Assembly: GCA_015680685.1 (NCBI GenBank)
Contig: MNCI01007578.1
Span: 465,264 to 529,263, forward strand
DNA length: 64,000 nucleotides
Direction: 5' to 3'
DNA from: Gnetum montanum
Lineage: Eukaryota > Streptophyta > Gnetopsida > Gnetales > Gnetaceae
Below the pieces are notes generated by a model. It saw nothing but the letters and a program-made list of their open reading frames with translations, was not told the DNA's origin and made no database searches. Shown in pieces: positions 11,470 through 23,685 of this stretch (the first letter of the stretch is position 1; the number at the start of each line of letters is the position of its first letter). Made by a program: the position numbers and the translations under genes.

Positions 11470-13234
11470 TCCTCGAGTTACAAGGAGAACAAGCTTCAGT
11501 GACTACACAGTGGATAGGTATGGGATTATTAACTGGAAAAATAAATGGACTAATGCCGCAGTGTGGGAAGACACAACATAGAGAAATAATACTACAACTA
11601 CAAAAATGTGGAACTCATGTAGTTCCTGGTGGTGGTGGCTCCTCCATGGGTGCTTTCCCTTTGTCACATGCTCCGAGCTTTGAAGGTTGACGATGCTGAA
11701 GAATAGCCTAGAGCTTCTCCTCTTCGGTCCGAGGGTCTTGTGCCATCCATGTTGATGCTCTGATGTTTGATGGAGTCGGCACTTCCCACGAATAGGGTAG
11801 TTATGGAAACATCTGATTAGCTTTGACGTACCATGTCGCAAACACTCATCGTTCCTCTTCATAGGCTCTGGCTTTGTCTTTGTATTTGTGAAGTTCTATT
11901 AGCCGTCGAGCCAATTCGGTTGCAACATCTTTTTATCCTTGGTAGCTTTCTTTTACCACCACGAGTTCAGAATTTGCGACATCTAGTTTTTCAGCCAACT
12001 TCTTTCGTTCTGCAAATTCTACTTCATATTTGATATTGGTGGAAGCTACCTGCTGCTTGAGCTCTGACCTCGGGCGTCCTGCTATTAACACGGCCAGGTT
12101 GGCATATCTGAGATTTGCCAACTCCATGTATTCAATCAAGTCTTGGATCTGTAGGTCCCAATTCTTAATTTCTACTTGGTGGGCATAGGCATAAGTGTCC
12201 AATATGGCCCCCCAATCAGTGTGCTGGGCACTGATGTTGTTGATTTAAGCCTTAGCCATATGGATCTCCTTCTCCAGGATTTGTTTGTACATCCCCACCT
12301 GATCACGGAAATGCTCCTTCAGCTTCTCATGTCGTTTAGCCTTATTCTGCCACGCGCTAATCTCGATGGCTGATTTTTTTCCAATAGCACGTACCTCCTC
12401 CATTGAGAGGGTTCGATTTTCTTTGGCTAAATGGCTTACATCTCGGTTGACCCGAATGAACTATTCTCGCAATTTATGAAAGTGTTCATCGAGAACATTC
12501 TTCTATTTCTCCACAGAAGTCAACCGAAGGTTATCTGCAACCAACTACTTATTCTCTTCTTGCAAGGCCTTGAGTGCCTTAAGATGCACATGAGTTTGCG
12601 CTTGAGCTGCGGAGGCATCCCAAATGGCCATCTCCTTTTCTTCTGCCAACTTCTTATTTTCTGCAATTAGTTTTGTTAAGTTGCTCGGTTCTGAAAGTGT
12701 CCAGCTAGTTTTGAGCAACCTTTGGCCCTGTATTCAGAAGATTTAATACTTCCAGAATGGCTTGAATAGAGAAATCAATAGTCACACCACAATTGTTAAC
12801 TATGGTGCCTTCTTCTTTATTGTGCCAAAATTGGTACATTTCACCTAAGTACCAGGCACCGTTTTTAGAGAGGACAGGCCATAAGGGAGACCCTTTAAGG
12901 TGATCCCTAATAGCCTCAGGAGTGAACTCTACAAAAGATTCGAAGTTAAGTTCCACAATCATCGAAGCAATTGTGGACTTCGTATGGATAGCTTAAACAC
13001 ATTTCAGGGGCAACATGAGTTGTTGTCCCAACTCAGGCGCAGCAGCAACTCCTCCTTCTGCCTGCCCGGATCGTCTGGTAGGAGGTTCTTCTTGATGGAT
13101 ACTGAATGAGTGCACCTCCTATTCGGTATGTCATCCGGCAAGACCTTGCCTTCTACCTCTCCGAGGTTGTTTCGCTCCACCCTGGGTAGGACTCTTCTGC
13201 TGTGAACATTTCGGGGCCATCTACAATCACACAA
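11470..13234 (-). pseudogene. ORFX of element D: N-terminal domain plus long coiled coil
   Basis: Minus strand. The ATG at 13234 opens a 76-codon piece. The N-terminal domain is at 12962-12705 (LWPVL, GAWYLGEMYQFWHNKEEG, then TIDFSIQAILEVLNLL) and is homologous to ORFX of E. After a frameshift, one frame from about 12700 to 11860 encodes a Glu/Lys/Ala-rich coiled coil (ENKKLAEEKEMA, LKALKALQEENK, RSELKQQVAS, AERKKLAEKLDVANSELVV). It is broken only by TAG/TAA/TGA stops, several at likely Gln codons. No pol motif, signal peptide or membrane span is visible. The product is unrecognised; a structural or nucleic-acid-binding accessory protein is conceivable but unproven. Confidence 0.62.
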
Positions 13235-13689
13235 GCTAAACGTTAGTAAGGTTATTTTTAAAGTTAAGTGATACCTTACTACATGCCTTTAATTAAAGAT
13301 CTTATGTTATCATGTGATCGTGCCCAAAAATTATAATGATGGGTCCTATGACTTAGGTGGATTTTCATTTTAATCTCCCGGTATACTTAAGGTCATATGA
13401 TTGCTGGCACAATGTTTCTAAGTGTTACTATTAATTACCCTAATTGATTTCCTTTGGGCAATGACAAATTTCAAAAAAGTTAGGCACTTTTCGGTAAGTG
13501 TCTCTCCCCCATGACTGAACTGAACACTCCAGGTTCAAGCAGGTTCAAACAGAATTCAAATCGAAGTGCCAGCGTGCGAGATATAATTATAAAAGCAAGG
13601 GTCACACAATCGCAAGTCGCAGAGAAAAAATTCAAAAATTCCCCCCGCATAAATGGCCAAATGATGCTAAGTGTTGCGGTGGGGGTTCC

Positions 13690-13785
13690 TATTTATAGGG
13701 AAATAGGACACGATATTGCGTATGGTACATCATGTACACGATATCACGTGGGATGCGATATCGCATACGCGATATCCCGTCCCAA
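13690..13785 (-). promoter_or_regulatory. Internal U3-like promoter module upstream of ORFX in D
   Basis: Plus-strand 'ctatttataggg' (13689-13700; minus-strand CCCTATAAATAG) is followed by an array of CGATATCGC-type palindromes at 13708-13785. This is the order and spacing of the U3 palindromes and TATA box in D's own LTRs (11290-11420, 18061-18190), yet it sits 2.2 kb inside the element. It faces ORFX, whose ATG is about 460 bp downstream. Promoter activity is inferred. Confidence 0.6.
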
Positions 13786-15280
13786 CTAAGGTGAGACACA
13801 TGAAAAGACCAAATTTTTTAATGATTTTCTTGAAATTATTGGTGTAAAACAAGGACATTGACAAAGATTAATATATTCAGGGGTAATTACATTGATTCAA
13901 GAGGCACTCTAAATGATAATGATGTGAATTTGTGCAATTAAAAATTTGGCGGTTATGAAGAAAAGGGAATGTAATGGTACATTGGAACGTTAAAATTTGG
14001 AGGGATAATAATAGGGAAAGAAAATTATGAAAAACTAAGCTGAGGGTAAGAAATGGTGTGTTCTAGCTAGGGAATTAATGAAGATTACAACAAAATTACA
14101 CAAGTGGGTCCTCCCCAAAGCAGGTTTCAACCTATTATGCCCTTGTGTAATCACACTTAAAGTGTCCATGGGCACTAGAAGGGTTAATTGTAATCTGCAC
14201 TAACTCCACAAAACACACACATGTAAATATCACCAGAATGAGATGAAAATTTTATGTTACATCAGTCATGAGCTACAATTACACGAACAGTGAGATGAGA
14301 CGAAATGTAGAAAAGGATCGTAGAGATTGGGACACGAGGTGACTGACCCAGGGCACAATGAATCCTGCGTGAAAAGCATGATTAAGGTGTCATTAACCCA
14401 TCGTTCCAAGATCAAGACCAAGTCCATCTGTCTAAATAGTGACATTGCATTGTTTCATTCCATGATGAACAACTATGAGAGTACCATAACAACAAGGCAT
14501 ATGATCACTTGGTGTTTAGTCCAAGGGAGGAGTGATTTTTGTTTTATGGCACTTCCTTTTTCTTTTCTTCTTTTTTTTTCTTTTTCACTTTACTGAATCT
14601 AGAGAAATCACCAACCTTCGGGCATGGATACATGTCTTTCCAGTGGGACTCCCTAGAACAGTGTTTGATTTTCGAGTGCCCTTTTGATTACTCTTACTCC
14701 CATTTTTCATTAGATCTTCAAGGATCTTAGTACAACCACATTGCATGATAACTCCCATAGATGTCACCAAAGAGAATCCACAAGTCCCCTTGATGTCACA
14801 CCCTAATCATTCCCTCTTGGTCCATCCTTCTTCATTTTGGGTACAATAACATAAAATTAATTTTAAGTTTAAAAACTTCAAGAATATCACTGTACCCTCG
14901 AACAGAACCTCTTTATTTATAGAGTGGATGAGTGGGTGTAATGGGCTCACTGTTGCAAATAATTGATCACTCATGACTTAATAACATAAAACACACCTCA
15001 ACCAATGATCCACATGAGTGTTTTATTCATAGATGACATTACTTACAAAAACATGAAAATACAAAACACACAAAAAAGATAAAACAAAAAAGTTGAAAAA
15101 TGAAAAATTGAAAAACAAAAAGTTGTAAAATCAAAGAAAATGAAAAATATTTTTTAATCCTGCTTATTATTGAAATGGGGGGGTATCCCCCATAACTAAT
15201 TGGTTGAGTATGGCTAGGATTAATAAATGGAAAATAAGGCTCCTTACATGTTGGAAGTATTGGGGCTGGTCTATACTTAT
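13786..15280 (-). other. Non-coding region between gag and ORFX promoter in D
   Basis: No supported gene. Colinear with the 3' non-coding regions of A, B, E and F: 'gtgggtcctccccaaagcagg' block at 14104, 'gggcatggatacatgtctttcc' near 14620, A-rich block 15045-15160, and a polypurine-like motif at 15183-15197 right after gag. Confidence 0.6.
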
Positions 15281-15284
15281 CCCC

Positions 15285-17066
15285 TCAGGGTTCACACACT
15301 TGATTATAATAAGCATAGTGGGGCACTGTATGTGATGTACTTCCCAGATAATGAGTTGACCCACTATGATGTTTATGACCGTTAGATGGTATGCAAGGAT
15401 TATGATGATGCCTCCCATGGTTGTGTTCATTGGGCCTTGTGGTTGTTGGAGTGTAAGTTGGTGGCCCTGAAGAAGTTACATGAGGCGTTGGGTTCAAAGG
15501 TAAGGGTGCACCACATTGTTGGACTTGTGCTNNNNNNNNNNNNNNNNNNNNNNNNNNNNNNNNNNNNNNNNNNNNNNNNNNNNNNNNNNNNNNNNNNNNN
15601 NNNNNNNNNNNNNNNNNNNNNNNNNNNNNNNNNNNNNNNNNNNNNNNNNNNNNNNNNNNNNNNNNNNNNNNNNNNNNNNNNNNNNNNNNNNNNNNNNNNN
15701 NNNNNNNNNNNNNNNNNNNNNNNNNNNNNNNNNNNNNNNNNNNNNNNNNNNNNNNNNNNNNNNNNNNNNNNNNNNNNNNNNNNNNNNNNNNNNNNNNNNN
15801 NNNNNNNNNNNNNNNNNNNNNNNNNNNNNNNNNNNNNNNNNNNNNNNNNNNNNNNNNNNNNNNNNNNNNNNNNNNNNNNNNNNNNNNNNNNNNNNNNNNN
15901 NNNNNNNNNNNNNNNNNNNNNNNNNNNNNNNNNNNNNNNNNNNNNNNNNNNNNNNNNNNNNNNNNNNNNNNNNNNNNNNNNNNNNNNNNNNNNNNNNNNN
16001 NNNNNNNNNNNNNNNNNNNNNNNNNNNNNNNNNNNNNNNNNNNNNNNNNNNNNNNNNNNNNNNNNNNNNNNNNNNNNNNNNNNNNNNNNNNNNNNNNNNN
16101 NNNNNNNNNATTCATCCATTCCAACATCTTATTGATCTTTGCCTCAGCTTCTTCTAACAATTGTTGTATTGGCAAAGATGATGTTTCCACCTTGAGATTT
16201 GTTGATCTCTCCTTGTTATGATCATGGACCTTTGTTGAGTTAAGATTTTGGTCCCGTTTATGTTTTTCAACACTCTCCCATGTAGCTAATTCTCCTTCTT
16301 CTTTTGCTACCCACTTAATAAGCTCTTCAATTTGATGGGTTCGTAGGTTGTATAGTTGACCTGGGGCACACATTCCTAGGGTCTCTCTTGTTTCATTACG
16401 TAGCCCATCAATAATATGGCACATTAGCCTTTCCTCAAAAAACCCATGGCCTGGACAGTTGTTTAACAGTGCATAATATCTTTCTAAGGCCATGTCCAAG
16501 GGTTCATGTTGTGCTTGTTTCCATCCTTGGATTTGTTTCCTCAAGGTTGACACTCTTGCGTAGGTTTGATATTTTTCGTTAAACACCTCTACCATTGTTG
16601 ACCAGCATCGTATTGAATTTGGTTTTAACGATCTATACCATACTTTTGTTTGGTCAACGAGTGTCATAGGAAAGAGCTTCAGTTTTTTCCAACTGTTATC
16701 AATGTTATTCCATGTGCAGGAATTGTAGAAGACTAGTAAATGTTGATGTGGATCTAAGTCATAGCCTCCTGAAAATTTAGGAAAGTTGTTTAAATCAAGC
16801 CTGGGTAGTCGGCTCTCTTTACAATGCCTACGTGAGATTCAAATAGCCTTTTGTATTTGCGTTAAGCTTATAGTGGCCAATGGGGGTTCATCGTCATCAG
16901 GTAAGTTAGGCTTTCGTTTGTTGTGATGACGTTGTTGTTGTTCATGTTGATAAGAAACTCCCACTTTAGGTTGTATACTCCAACCTTCATCATCATATAG
17001 TTCGTTGGTTCTCCAACGAACTTCCTCACTAAGTGTGGCGTTATTATCATCTTGTAGGAGTGGCAT
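15285..17066 (-). pseudogene. gag of element D (one frame, stops, assembly gap inside)
   Basis: Minus strand from ATG 17066 (MPLLQDDNNATLSEEV) with an early stop at 16839. The same frame reopens and is open from 16667 to 15285 across the gap. The retrotransposon gag core is clear: VWYRSLKPNSIRCWSTM, then EKYQTYARVSTLRKQIQGWK, RYYALLNNCPGHGF, IDGLRNETRETLG and KWVAKEEGEL. It matches A's gag at 43330-42924. The C-terminal part after the gap is Pro/Thr/His-rich. With the frame kept over 1.4 kb, this gag decayed late. Confidence 0.85.
15532..16109. other. Assembly gap (578 N)
   Basis: Unsequenced stretch inside the gag of D; its true length is unknown. Confidence 1.
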
Positions 17067-17178
17067 TGTTGTGTGTGAATTTATGTGACTTTTTATAATT
17101 ACTTCTTTTTAAGAGATATATCGTTAAGTTCTATACAGCGACCTTGTATGATATAACTAATCTAGATAACTAGCACCA

Positions 17179-17196
17179 TCCCCAGCAACGGCACCT
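17179..17196 (-). other. Primer binding site of D (tRNA-Asp)
   Basis: Plus-strand tccccagcaacggcacct, two bases from the 5' LTR. It matches the plant tRNA-Asp 3' end TCCCCGGCAACGGCGCCA except for three sites, two of them CpG-type losses. Confidence 0.85.
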
Positions 17197-17197
17197 A

Positions 17198-18215
17198 TGA
17201 TGAGTGGCAAGGTACCCCTACACTCAACCATACGAAATGAGCGTCGCACATGCGATCCGGTTGAACTCCGCAGATGGACTAGTTGTGGTACCTAGATAGT
17301 TAGCCTTAGGTCGTAGTTCACTGTCTTCCCACCTAGACTAAAATTGCATATGTCATGTATGATTTAGTCCAGGATGAGGTATATGATGTGTTCTAATTCT
17401 AACGCTACTCCTGAAGGCAGTGGAAAATAATATTAACTAAACTAAGCTAGAAGGAAAAGGGTAAGAAAATATAATCTAGCCTAAGTGTGACGAGCAACCG
17501 ATTCCTTGATCAACCGTACACATCTTCGACTTCGTGCACGACTACCACTGGGACTACCAAGCATAGGCCTAGGTACACCACTAGGATTACCAAGCGCAGA
17601 CCCCAAATACGCCACTAGGTTACCAAATGTAGATCCTGGATACGCCACTAGGCTACCAAGTAGTCACACTTAAATGCTCGTAATCAAGTCGTACTCGTTC
17701 TGCTTCTAGGAGTTTAAGGGTGAGAAACTAATCGCGATGAGTAACCGATTCCTTAACTAGCCGTACACATCCGTAGATGCTCGTAGTCAAGTCATACTCA
17801 CACTGCGCTATGAAAGCAACAAATAACATTAAATAAATAACAAATAAATAAACTAAGTGAATGCTACAATGATGAAGTAATCTCGATCTTTATTGCCGGT
17901 CATGTGTGTGTCCAAGTACAGCACACTCGAATAAAGACACCGTACAATCACATTCACCACACTACGGGCAGACATGGGAAAAAATCTAACTCTGGAGGGA
18001 TCAAACTGCCAGAGCTTCGCTACTCTAAAACTGGGATCTAAATGAGGGAGAGCCACCTCTTATTTATAGATATGGTGGCGGATTGCGATATTGCGTATGC
18101 GATATCATAGGGGAAGATGCGATATCGCGTACACGATATCGTGTACACAATATCGTGGGGGATGCGATATCGTGGCGGACGCGATATCGTGGCCTATGCG
18201 AATCGCATCTAATCA
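17198..18215 (-). repeat. 5' LTR of element D
   Basis: 1018 bp. Minus-strand TATA box at 18070-18061, polyadenylation signal near 17893-17888, palindrome array 18085-18190. The right end reads ctaatca where the other LTR has ctcatca. Followed by ATCAT. Confidence 0.95.
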
Positions 18216-18850
18216 ATCATAAAAGAGAAAATCAAACAACTCCTCAAGGTGGGGTTTATTTATCACATTTCAGATAGTGAGTGGGTTAACCACTCATGAT
18301 TATTCCAAAAAAAGGTGACAAGTGGTAGGTTTGCATCGATTTTCAACTATTAAATATGGTAACAATCAAAGAGCATTTTTTGTTCTCATTCATTAATCAG
18401 GTGTTAGATACCATATATGGGCATTGGTATTACAGTTTTTGGGATGGTTATAGTGGCTATAACCAAATCCAGATTGCACCAAAGGACTAAGCCAAAATAA
18501 CATTTATGAGATCCTAGGGGACCTTTGCATATTGCAAGATGCCTTCTAGTCTACCCAATGCTCCTACTACATTCCAATGCCTATTCTTAAGAATCTTTTA
18601 GTAGCAAATCAATAGCAAAGTAAAAGTCTTTATGAATTAATTCTCTACTTATGACACTACATTCAAGTAAGCCTTGGACCACCTTGAGCAAGTACTAAAA
18701 GGATGTGTGGAAACAAACCTATGGCTTAACTGGAAAAAAAGCCATCTCATGGTCCAAGAAGGCATTGTATTGGTGCATCATATCTCACAAACAAGAATTA
18801 AGGTCGACCTAAAAAAATAAGGATCATCCAAGGAATTACCTGCCAAAAGA
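18216..18850 (+). pseudogene. Reverse transcriptase of F, continued after D (broken)
   Basis: Resumes the RT cut at 10425: KEKIKQLLKVGF, SDSEWVN, then YSGYNQIQIAPKD near 18455 and GTFAY near 18520. The catalytic FMDD box is changed to FMN plus a stop at 18628-18640, so the enzyme is dead. Colinear with A's RT. Confidence 0.82.
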
Positions 18851-19450
18851 TGTCTAGTCATTCCTTTGACACAATGGCTACTACCGCTGATTCATAGAAA
18901 ATTTCTTTAAGATCACAAAAATTTTGGTTAAGTTGAGAAAGAAAGATGCTTTATTTATCTAGAATAAGAAATGTGAAAAAGCATTCCAACAATTGAATAA
19001 GAAACTTGTAGAAACTCCAATTCTACAGGCACTTGACTAGTTTAGACCATTTCATGTTATGATGGATGCATCAAATTACACCTTGGAAGTTGTGCTTACG
19101 TAGTTGGACAATAAGAAACATCCATATTACATCAACTACACAAGTTGAAGCATTGTGGGTGCACAATTGAACTACACCACCATAGAAAAAGAATTGAGGG
19201 TAGTGGTGTTTACTCTAGAGAAGTTCAAGCATTATGTGCTTGGATACAAAGTGTTTATGCACATGGACCATAGTGCTATTTTCTTTCTCATGAAAATTCC
19301 AATGGTAAACTCCCACATCATACAGTGGTTGGTGATCTTACAAGAATTTGATCTTATGGTGGTAGATCAGAAGGGAACTAAAAATGTGGTCACTAATCAC
19401 TCATCTTGATTACGATGGAACAATAAAGAGAAGGAAGGCCCACAATCTAA
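18850..19450 (+). pseudogene. RNase H of F (broken)
   Basis: Contains the DASNY motif near 19066 and an 84-codon open piece (19155-19409) with NYTTIEKELRVVVF, HMDHSA and WLVILQEFDL, the gypsy RNase H pattern with its Asp/Glu residues. Stops on both sides. Confidence 0.82.
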
Positions 19451-19599
19451 TCTATTTCCTGATGAACTCCTTTTTTCTAGGGCTATAATTAAACAATTAC
19501 CCACTGAGCCTAAATGGTATAATGGCATTCTCACCTATCTTCTCACTCAAGAGATGCCACAAGGGTTGGACCACCAAAAGAAACAATAGTTTCTTCACT

Positions 19600-20780
19600 A
19601 GGTAAAACACTTCATGGAGATCAATAGACACCTCTACAAGGTGTGTGTTGATGGCATGGTTTGCTAGTGTTTCCCTTATGCTAATCAACTACATGTTCTC
19701 TAGCACTCTCATGAGGGTCCTTGTGGGAGCCACTCTACTGGGAGACACATGACCATTAAAATCCTATGGTAGGGTACTATTGGCCAACAATCTTCAAGGA
19801 TGCTCATCAATATGTTCACTGTTATGAATGTTGCCAATGAGATGGTGAAATGACTACTTGAATGGAAGGACCCCAATAGCGAGTCCAACCACTAGAATCC
19901 TTTGACATCTGAGGCATTGATTTCATGGATCCCATCACACCCATGTCAAATGAAAAGGTGCACATCATAGTCACTATTGACTATTGTACAAAATGAACAA
20001 AAGCAGCAGTCGTCACTGACTATACATCTTCTACTACTACTTGATTTGTACAATAGAATGTTGTAAATAGGTTTGGTGTGCCACATGCATTAATTTCTAA
20101 TAATGGAGCCCACTTTACAAGCACTACCGTTTGAAAGCTCATGCAACACTTGGGGGGTTGAACATAAATTAACAACACCTTATCATCCTCAATCCAATGG
20201 TTAAGCTAAGGTTACAAATAGGGAAATCACAAAGATCTTAATAAGAACTATTAACAAATATAAGAAATACTAAAGCATAAAACTCAATGATGCCCTTTGG
20301 GGCTACCATCCAACATGGAAACTTCCTATAGGTTGTTGTCCCTATGAGTTGATGTACAAAAAATTACCAGCATTTCCTATTCAATCCAAGCTCCATGCAC
20401 TTTCAACAACCTATAACTGTGATCTTGACTTAAGTCTAGCACAAAAAGAAAGATTAATGAATCTCAACTTGCTAGACAAAAATTGATTGGTGGCTGTGTC
20501 ATCTAATGAGTTGCACAAGGCATTCAACAAAATATGCCATGACCTTAGAATTAGGAAAGTCAAATTTGAACCGGGAGATAAGGTCCTTTACTATAACCCC
20601 ACACACATACCTCAATGAACTAATTTCCAAACATTATGGGAAAGACCTTATATCATTTACGAAACTGTTCCTTTTGGGGCCATGTTGATCTACAAACTTA
20701 AGAGCCCAGACAAGAAGTAGCTAGTCAATACACAACAAGTCAAACCTTTCCACGAGCCTAAGTAAGCTAGTGCAACAAAT
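19600..20780 (+). pseudogene. Integrase of F (broken)
   Basis: The HHCC zinc-binding part (HEGPCG..., CYECCQ) is at 19700-19845. The DDE core is at 19910-20240 with the first Asp in GIDFMDP. The second acidic position reads ISNNGAHF, Asn instead of Asp (20099-20101). C-terminal segments LMYKKLPAFPIQ and FEPGDKVLYYNP at 20350-20600. Many stops. A's integrase carries the same Asn. Confidence 0.82.
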
Positions 20781-22806
20781 GCCTCATTAGATGGATAACC
20801 ATGCCCAATCTTTTAGATCTTCTTCTTTCAACTTAGTCGTGGGAGAGATGGCCATCCATGCTAACTATATAAGTAACTCCTCAGCTTTTCATCTTTTTTT
20901 TTACACATTTCTATTTTACACCTTGTTATTTATACAACTATTTATTTTACACATTCTTTATATTATACCTTTTTGTTTTTATGTTATTAATTTTTAAAAA
21001 ATTTTGTTTTACAACATCATTAGTACATTTTTTTTCTTAAATATTTTATAATTTCTTATATATTTTCCTTTATTTGAAAGTATTTTTCTTATTATGTTTT
21101 AATAATAACATGCCTTATTGCCAATTGGGTACAATATGGTTTGATTAATGTGGGCATGTGCTATATAGTTATTTGATTGTTGGTGTCTAGATTCTAGCTT
21201 TGAATTTTGTTACAGATAAATAGGACATGGTTTCTTTTTCATGAAATAGGCAATGAGTCCACAACATCCACCCATCCACAAACTCTATGGTTTTTCTTGT
21301 TCTAGAAATGTGAGGTATCTTTTTCAATAATAAAACTTTAATGAACTTATGACCTTGGTAGTTTTTAGATTTGAAAAGGATTCAAAGGTTTGAATAGGGT
21401 GTGACTTCAAGAGGACTCAATACTCTTTGTACTTTTCTTCTTACTTGGGTGCATGTGGATTTCATGGATTTCTTACCATTTCATGTTAACCAATAATAGG
21501 AAGTTAAATAAGTCTTTGCATGGTGTGGTTTCCATTAAAGAAAAAAACTAATGGGATTCAAAGCACACCCCTTAGATAAAATAAACAGGCTACAAGCACT
21601 ATTTATGGAACTAGAAAGATAGGTTACACATGCCTAAAGATCCCCTCTAACTAAGGCCCTTTCTCACTTTCTATTTCTATTTTCTTCTTCAATAAGGAAT
21701 AATGGTTGTTTTGTGTGATCACTCTTATATCTCAGGGGGGTGGACTAGTCTTAAAATGACAATGCAAAGTCACTAAATGTGGTTGGTTTTGGTCTAGACT
21801 AAGGATGGATTTTATTAGGTCATTTAATCACAAAATTCACAATGGACTTCATGTGACCTTAATCGGGAACTCCATTCCACTCTCTCTCTCATTCATCTAT
21901 GCTTTCCATGCCTTACCTCACTACTAGTTTTGTGTTCTTGTTCAATGTCTTGATTTGATGTGTCAAAATTCCTAGGTAGTTTCTTCTGGGGTTTTTGTAA
22001 TTAACTTTTCATAACCATTAATCATCCATGGGGCCCACAGACTTCTTAATTTGAAGTTATGAAAGGGAAATAAAGGGCATGTTCCTACTTTGGGGAGGAT
22101 CCACTTACATACCTTTTGGTTGGGTTAGTTAAGTTCTCTATCTTTAAACTTCTCACAATCAAATCCTTTTGCATGACCCATTAATGACATCCAATTTTAT
22201 ATCTTCATAATGTTTTTTAGTGAAATCCTCTTTTATTGTTGTGAATTCTTAAAGCCTCTTCAAGCATTTCATTACATTAGAATTTTTAGAATTTAATAAT
22301 AGACGGCTTATCCATTCCACCCTACGTTTTAGTCTTCCTACTAACACTATTAAAGGAATCAATCCACCATAATCACAACCTAGCCAAGTGTAACCACTGA
22401 TGAGACAAGGTGCTTAAAAGCTATATGTTACACATCACATACTAATCCATGATTTTCTTATGATTACAATGAGAAGTGTGGACTAGAATTGGGATTGTCT
22501 TCATCAAGGAAGATGTAGTAGCACATGTGACAAGGATAATTCATGATTGTTGGATCCTCTTCCTCACTCTTCAGCTACCAAGGAAGTTGGATGTTAACTT
22601 TTTCTAAGGTGTTCAATTCTATTGTCATGAACACCCAATTTTGTAAAAGATTGTAAATCCATATACTTAAGCACTTAGAGTTTGTTTATTTCATCTAAGT
22701 TAGTTTGCATGTTAATCAATAATCCCATACCTTCCTAATATTATGTATGAAACTTGTTCCTCCTCTTGTTCACTTGATGATGAGTTTTCATTTAGTTGTT
22801 GGGGCA
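20780..22806 (+). other. 3' non-coding region and polypurine tract of F
   Basis: No supported gene. T-rich block at 20890-21110, then segments antiparallel to the A and B 3' regions (for example 'ctttggggaggatccactta' at 22091). It ends in the polypurine tract TTGGGGCA at 22799-22806, right against the LTR. A polypurine-like motif 'tcgtgggagagatgg' occurs near 20836, just after integrase. Confidence 0.6.
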
Positions 22807-23685
22807 TGATGAATCATATTGTGTAGGGTTCTAATATCGAATATCTGCTATTGGAGCCACGATGTTAGGTATCTAATATCAAGTCCCAATATGTGATTTC
22901 AAATATCCAAATATCACAAGGTATGTGATGGCCTATAAATATAGTGCTTGGGCACATAGTTTCTAGATAGTTTTTGTGATAGCATAGCAGAGCTCTTGCA
23001 GTTTCTATTCTCTAGAGTCAGAATATTTTCCAAAGTGCCTACAATAGGAGTCATTGAGTGTATGGATCTTTATTCGAGCATTGTTATACCTAAGCACAGC
23101 AGTATGTGCAGCAATAAAGACAAGCTTTTTTATCAAACCTTGCAGCACCTTGGTTATCTTAAATATTTTATTTATGTATTTAATGTTTTATGCAATTTCC
23201 TTTGATGATCCCAAGTAATTAAGCTAAAGTGAGCTAGTTCAATTAAATAGAAATCAATTAAGCACATAAGTATGATCACTTCCAACATGTGTATGACTCT
23301 TGGTAGTCCCAACAACACTTTGGTAACCCAACAACGTTATATGTGTTTAGGATGTGCACAGAAAGTGGGACTGGATGATTATGTTAGGATAGTTAGTTAT
23401 TGATCAGCAATTAGATTAATTAAAGTGGTTCATAAATTAAGTTTCAACTTGTTATTATTTATAGACAAATAAAATATAAAATAATAAAAATCAAGTGCCT
23501 TAATTATACTTAACCATATAATTAAGCTCCACAAGTGTAGTTGAGAAGACAATGATTTTCACAATTAGATTTCATGTCTTGGAACCAATGTACTTAAGAA
23601 CTTAAGGTTTGTGGAATTCGATTGAATTGTGGGTGAATGCTTGTGATTCATATGGTCAAGTGTAGGGGTACCTTGCTGCTCATCA
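22807..23685 (+). repeat. 3' LTR of element F
   Basis: 879 bp, TGATGAATC...CTCATCA, followed by the AAATA duplication at 23686-23690. TATAAATATA near 22935 and AATAAA near 23115. Confidence 0.93.

Larger units (their letters stand above)
10426..18215 (-). mobile_element. Element D: gag plus ORFX gypsy element without pol
   Basis: A 7.79-kb minus-strand element with two 1018-bp LTRs (10426-11443, 17198-18215), a perfect ATCAT duplication, a tRNA-Asp primer site and a polypurine tract. Between the LTRs are gag (17066-15285), a non-coding region, an internal promoter-like module and ORFX (13234-11470). There is no room for, and no sign of, protease, RT, RNase H or integrase apart from the 578-base gap inside gag. 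It must have moved using enzymes supplied in trans. LTRs differ at a few percent of sites, mostly transitions, so it is younger than F and E, as the nesting requires. Confidence 0.93.
5856..23685 (+). mobile_element. Element F: full-length gypsy element inserted in E and carrying D
   Basis: Plus-strand LTR retrotransposon bounded by LTRs 5856-6710 and 22807-23685 (both TGATGAATC...CATCA) and by an AAATA duplication. Order is PBS, gag, protease, RT (interrupted by D), RNase H, integrase, non-coding 3' region, polypurine tract, LTR, which is the Ty3/gypsy order. It is decayed, with frameshifts and stops throughout. Removing D (10426-18215 and one copy of its duplication) gives an element of about 10 kb. 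Its insertion point lies in E's gag, whose reading resumes at 23691. Confidence 0.93.

Noticed and set aside
15386-16157. Long ORFs spanning the gap at 15532-16109 on both strands
   Set aside because: Open only because N positions contain no stops. Only the minus frame with gag motifs on one side was kept.
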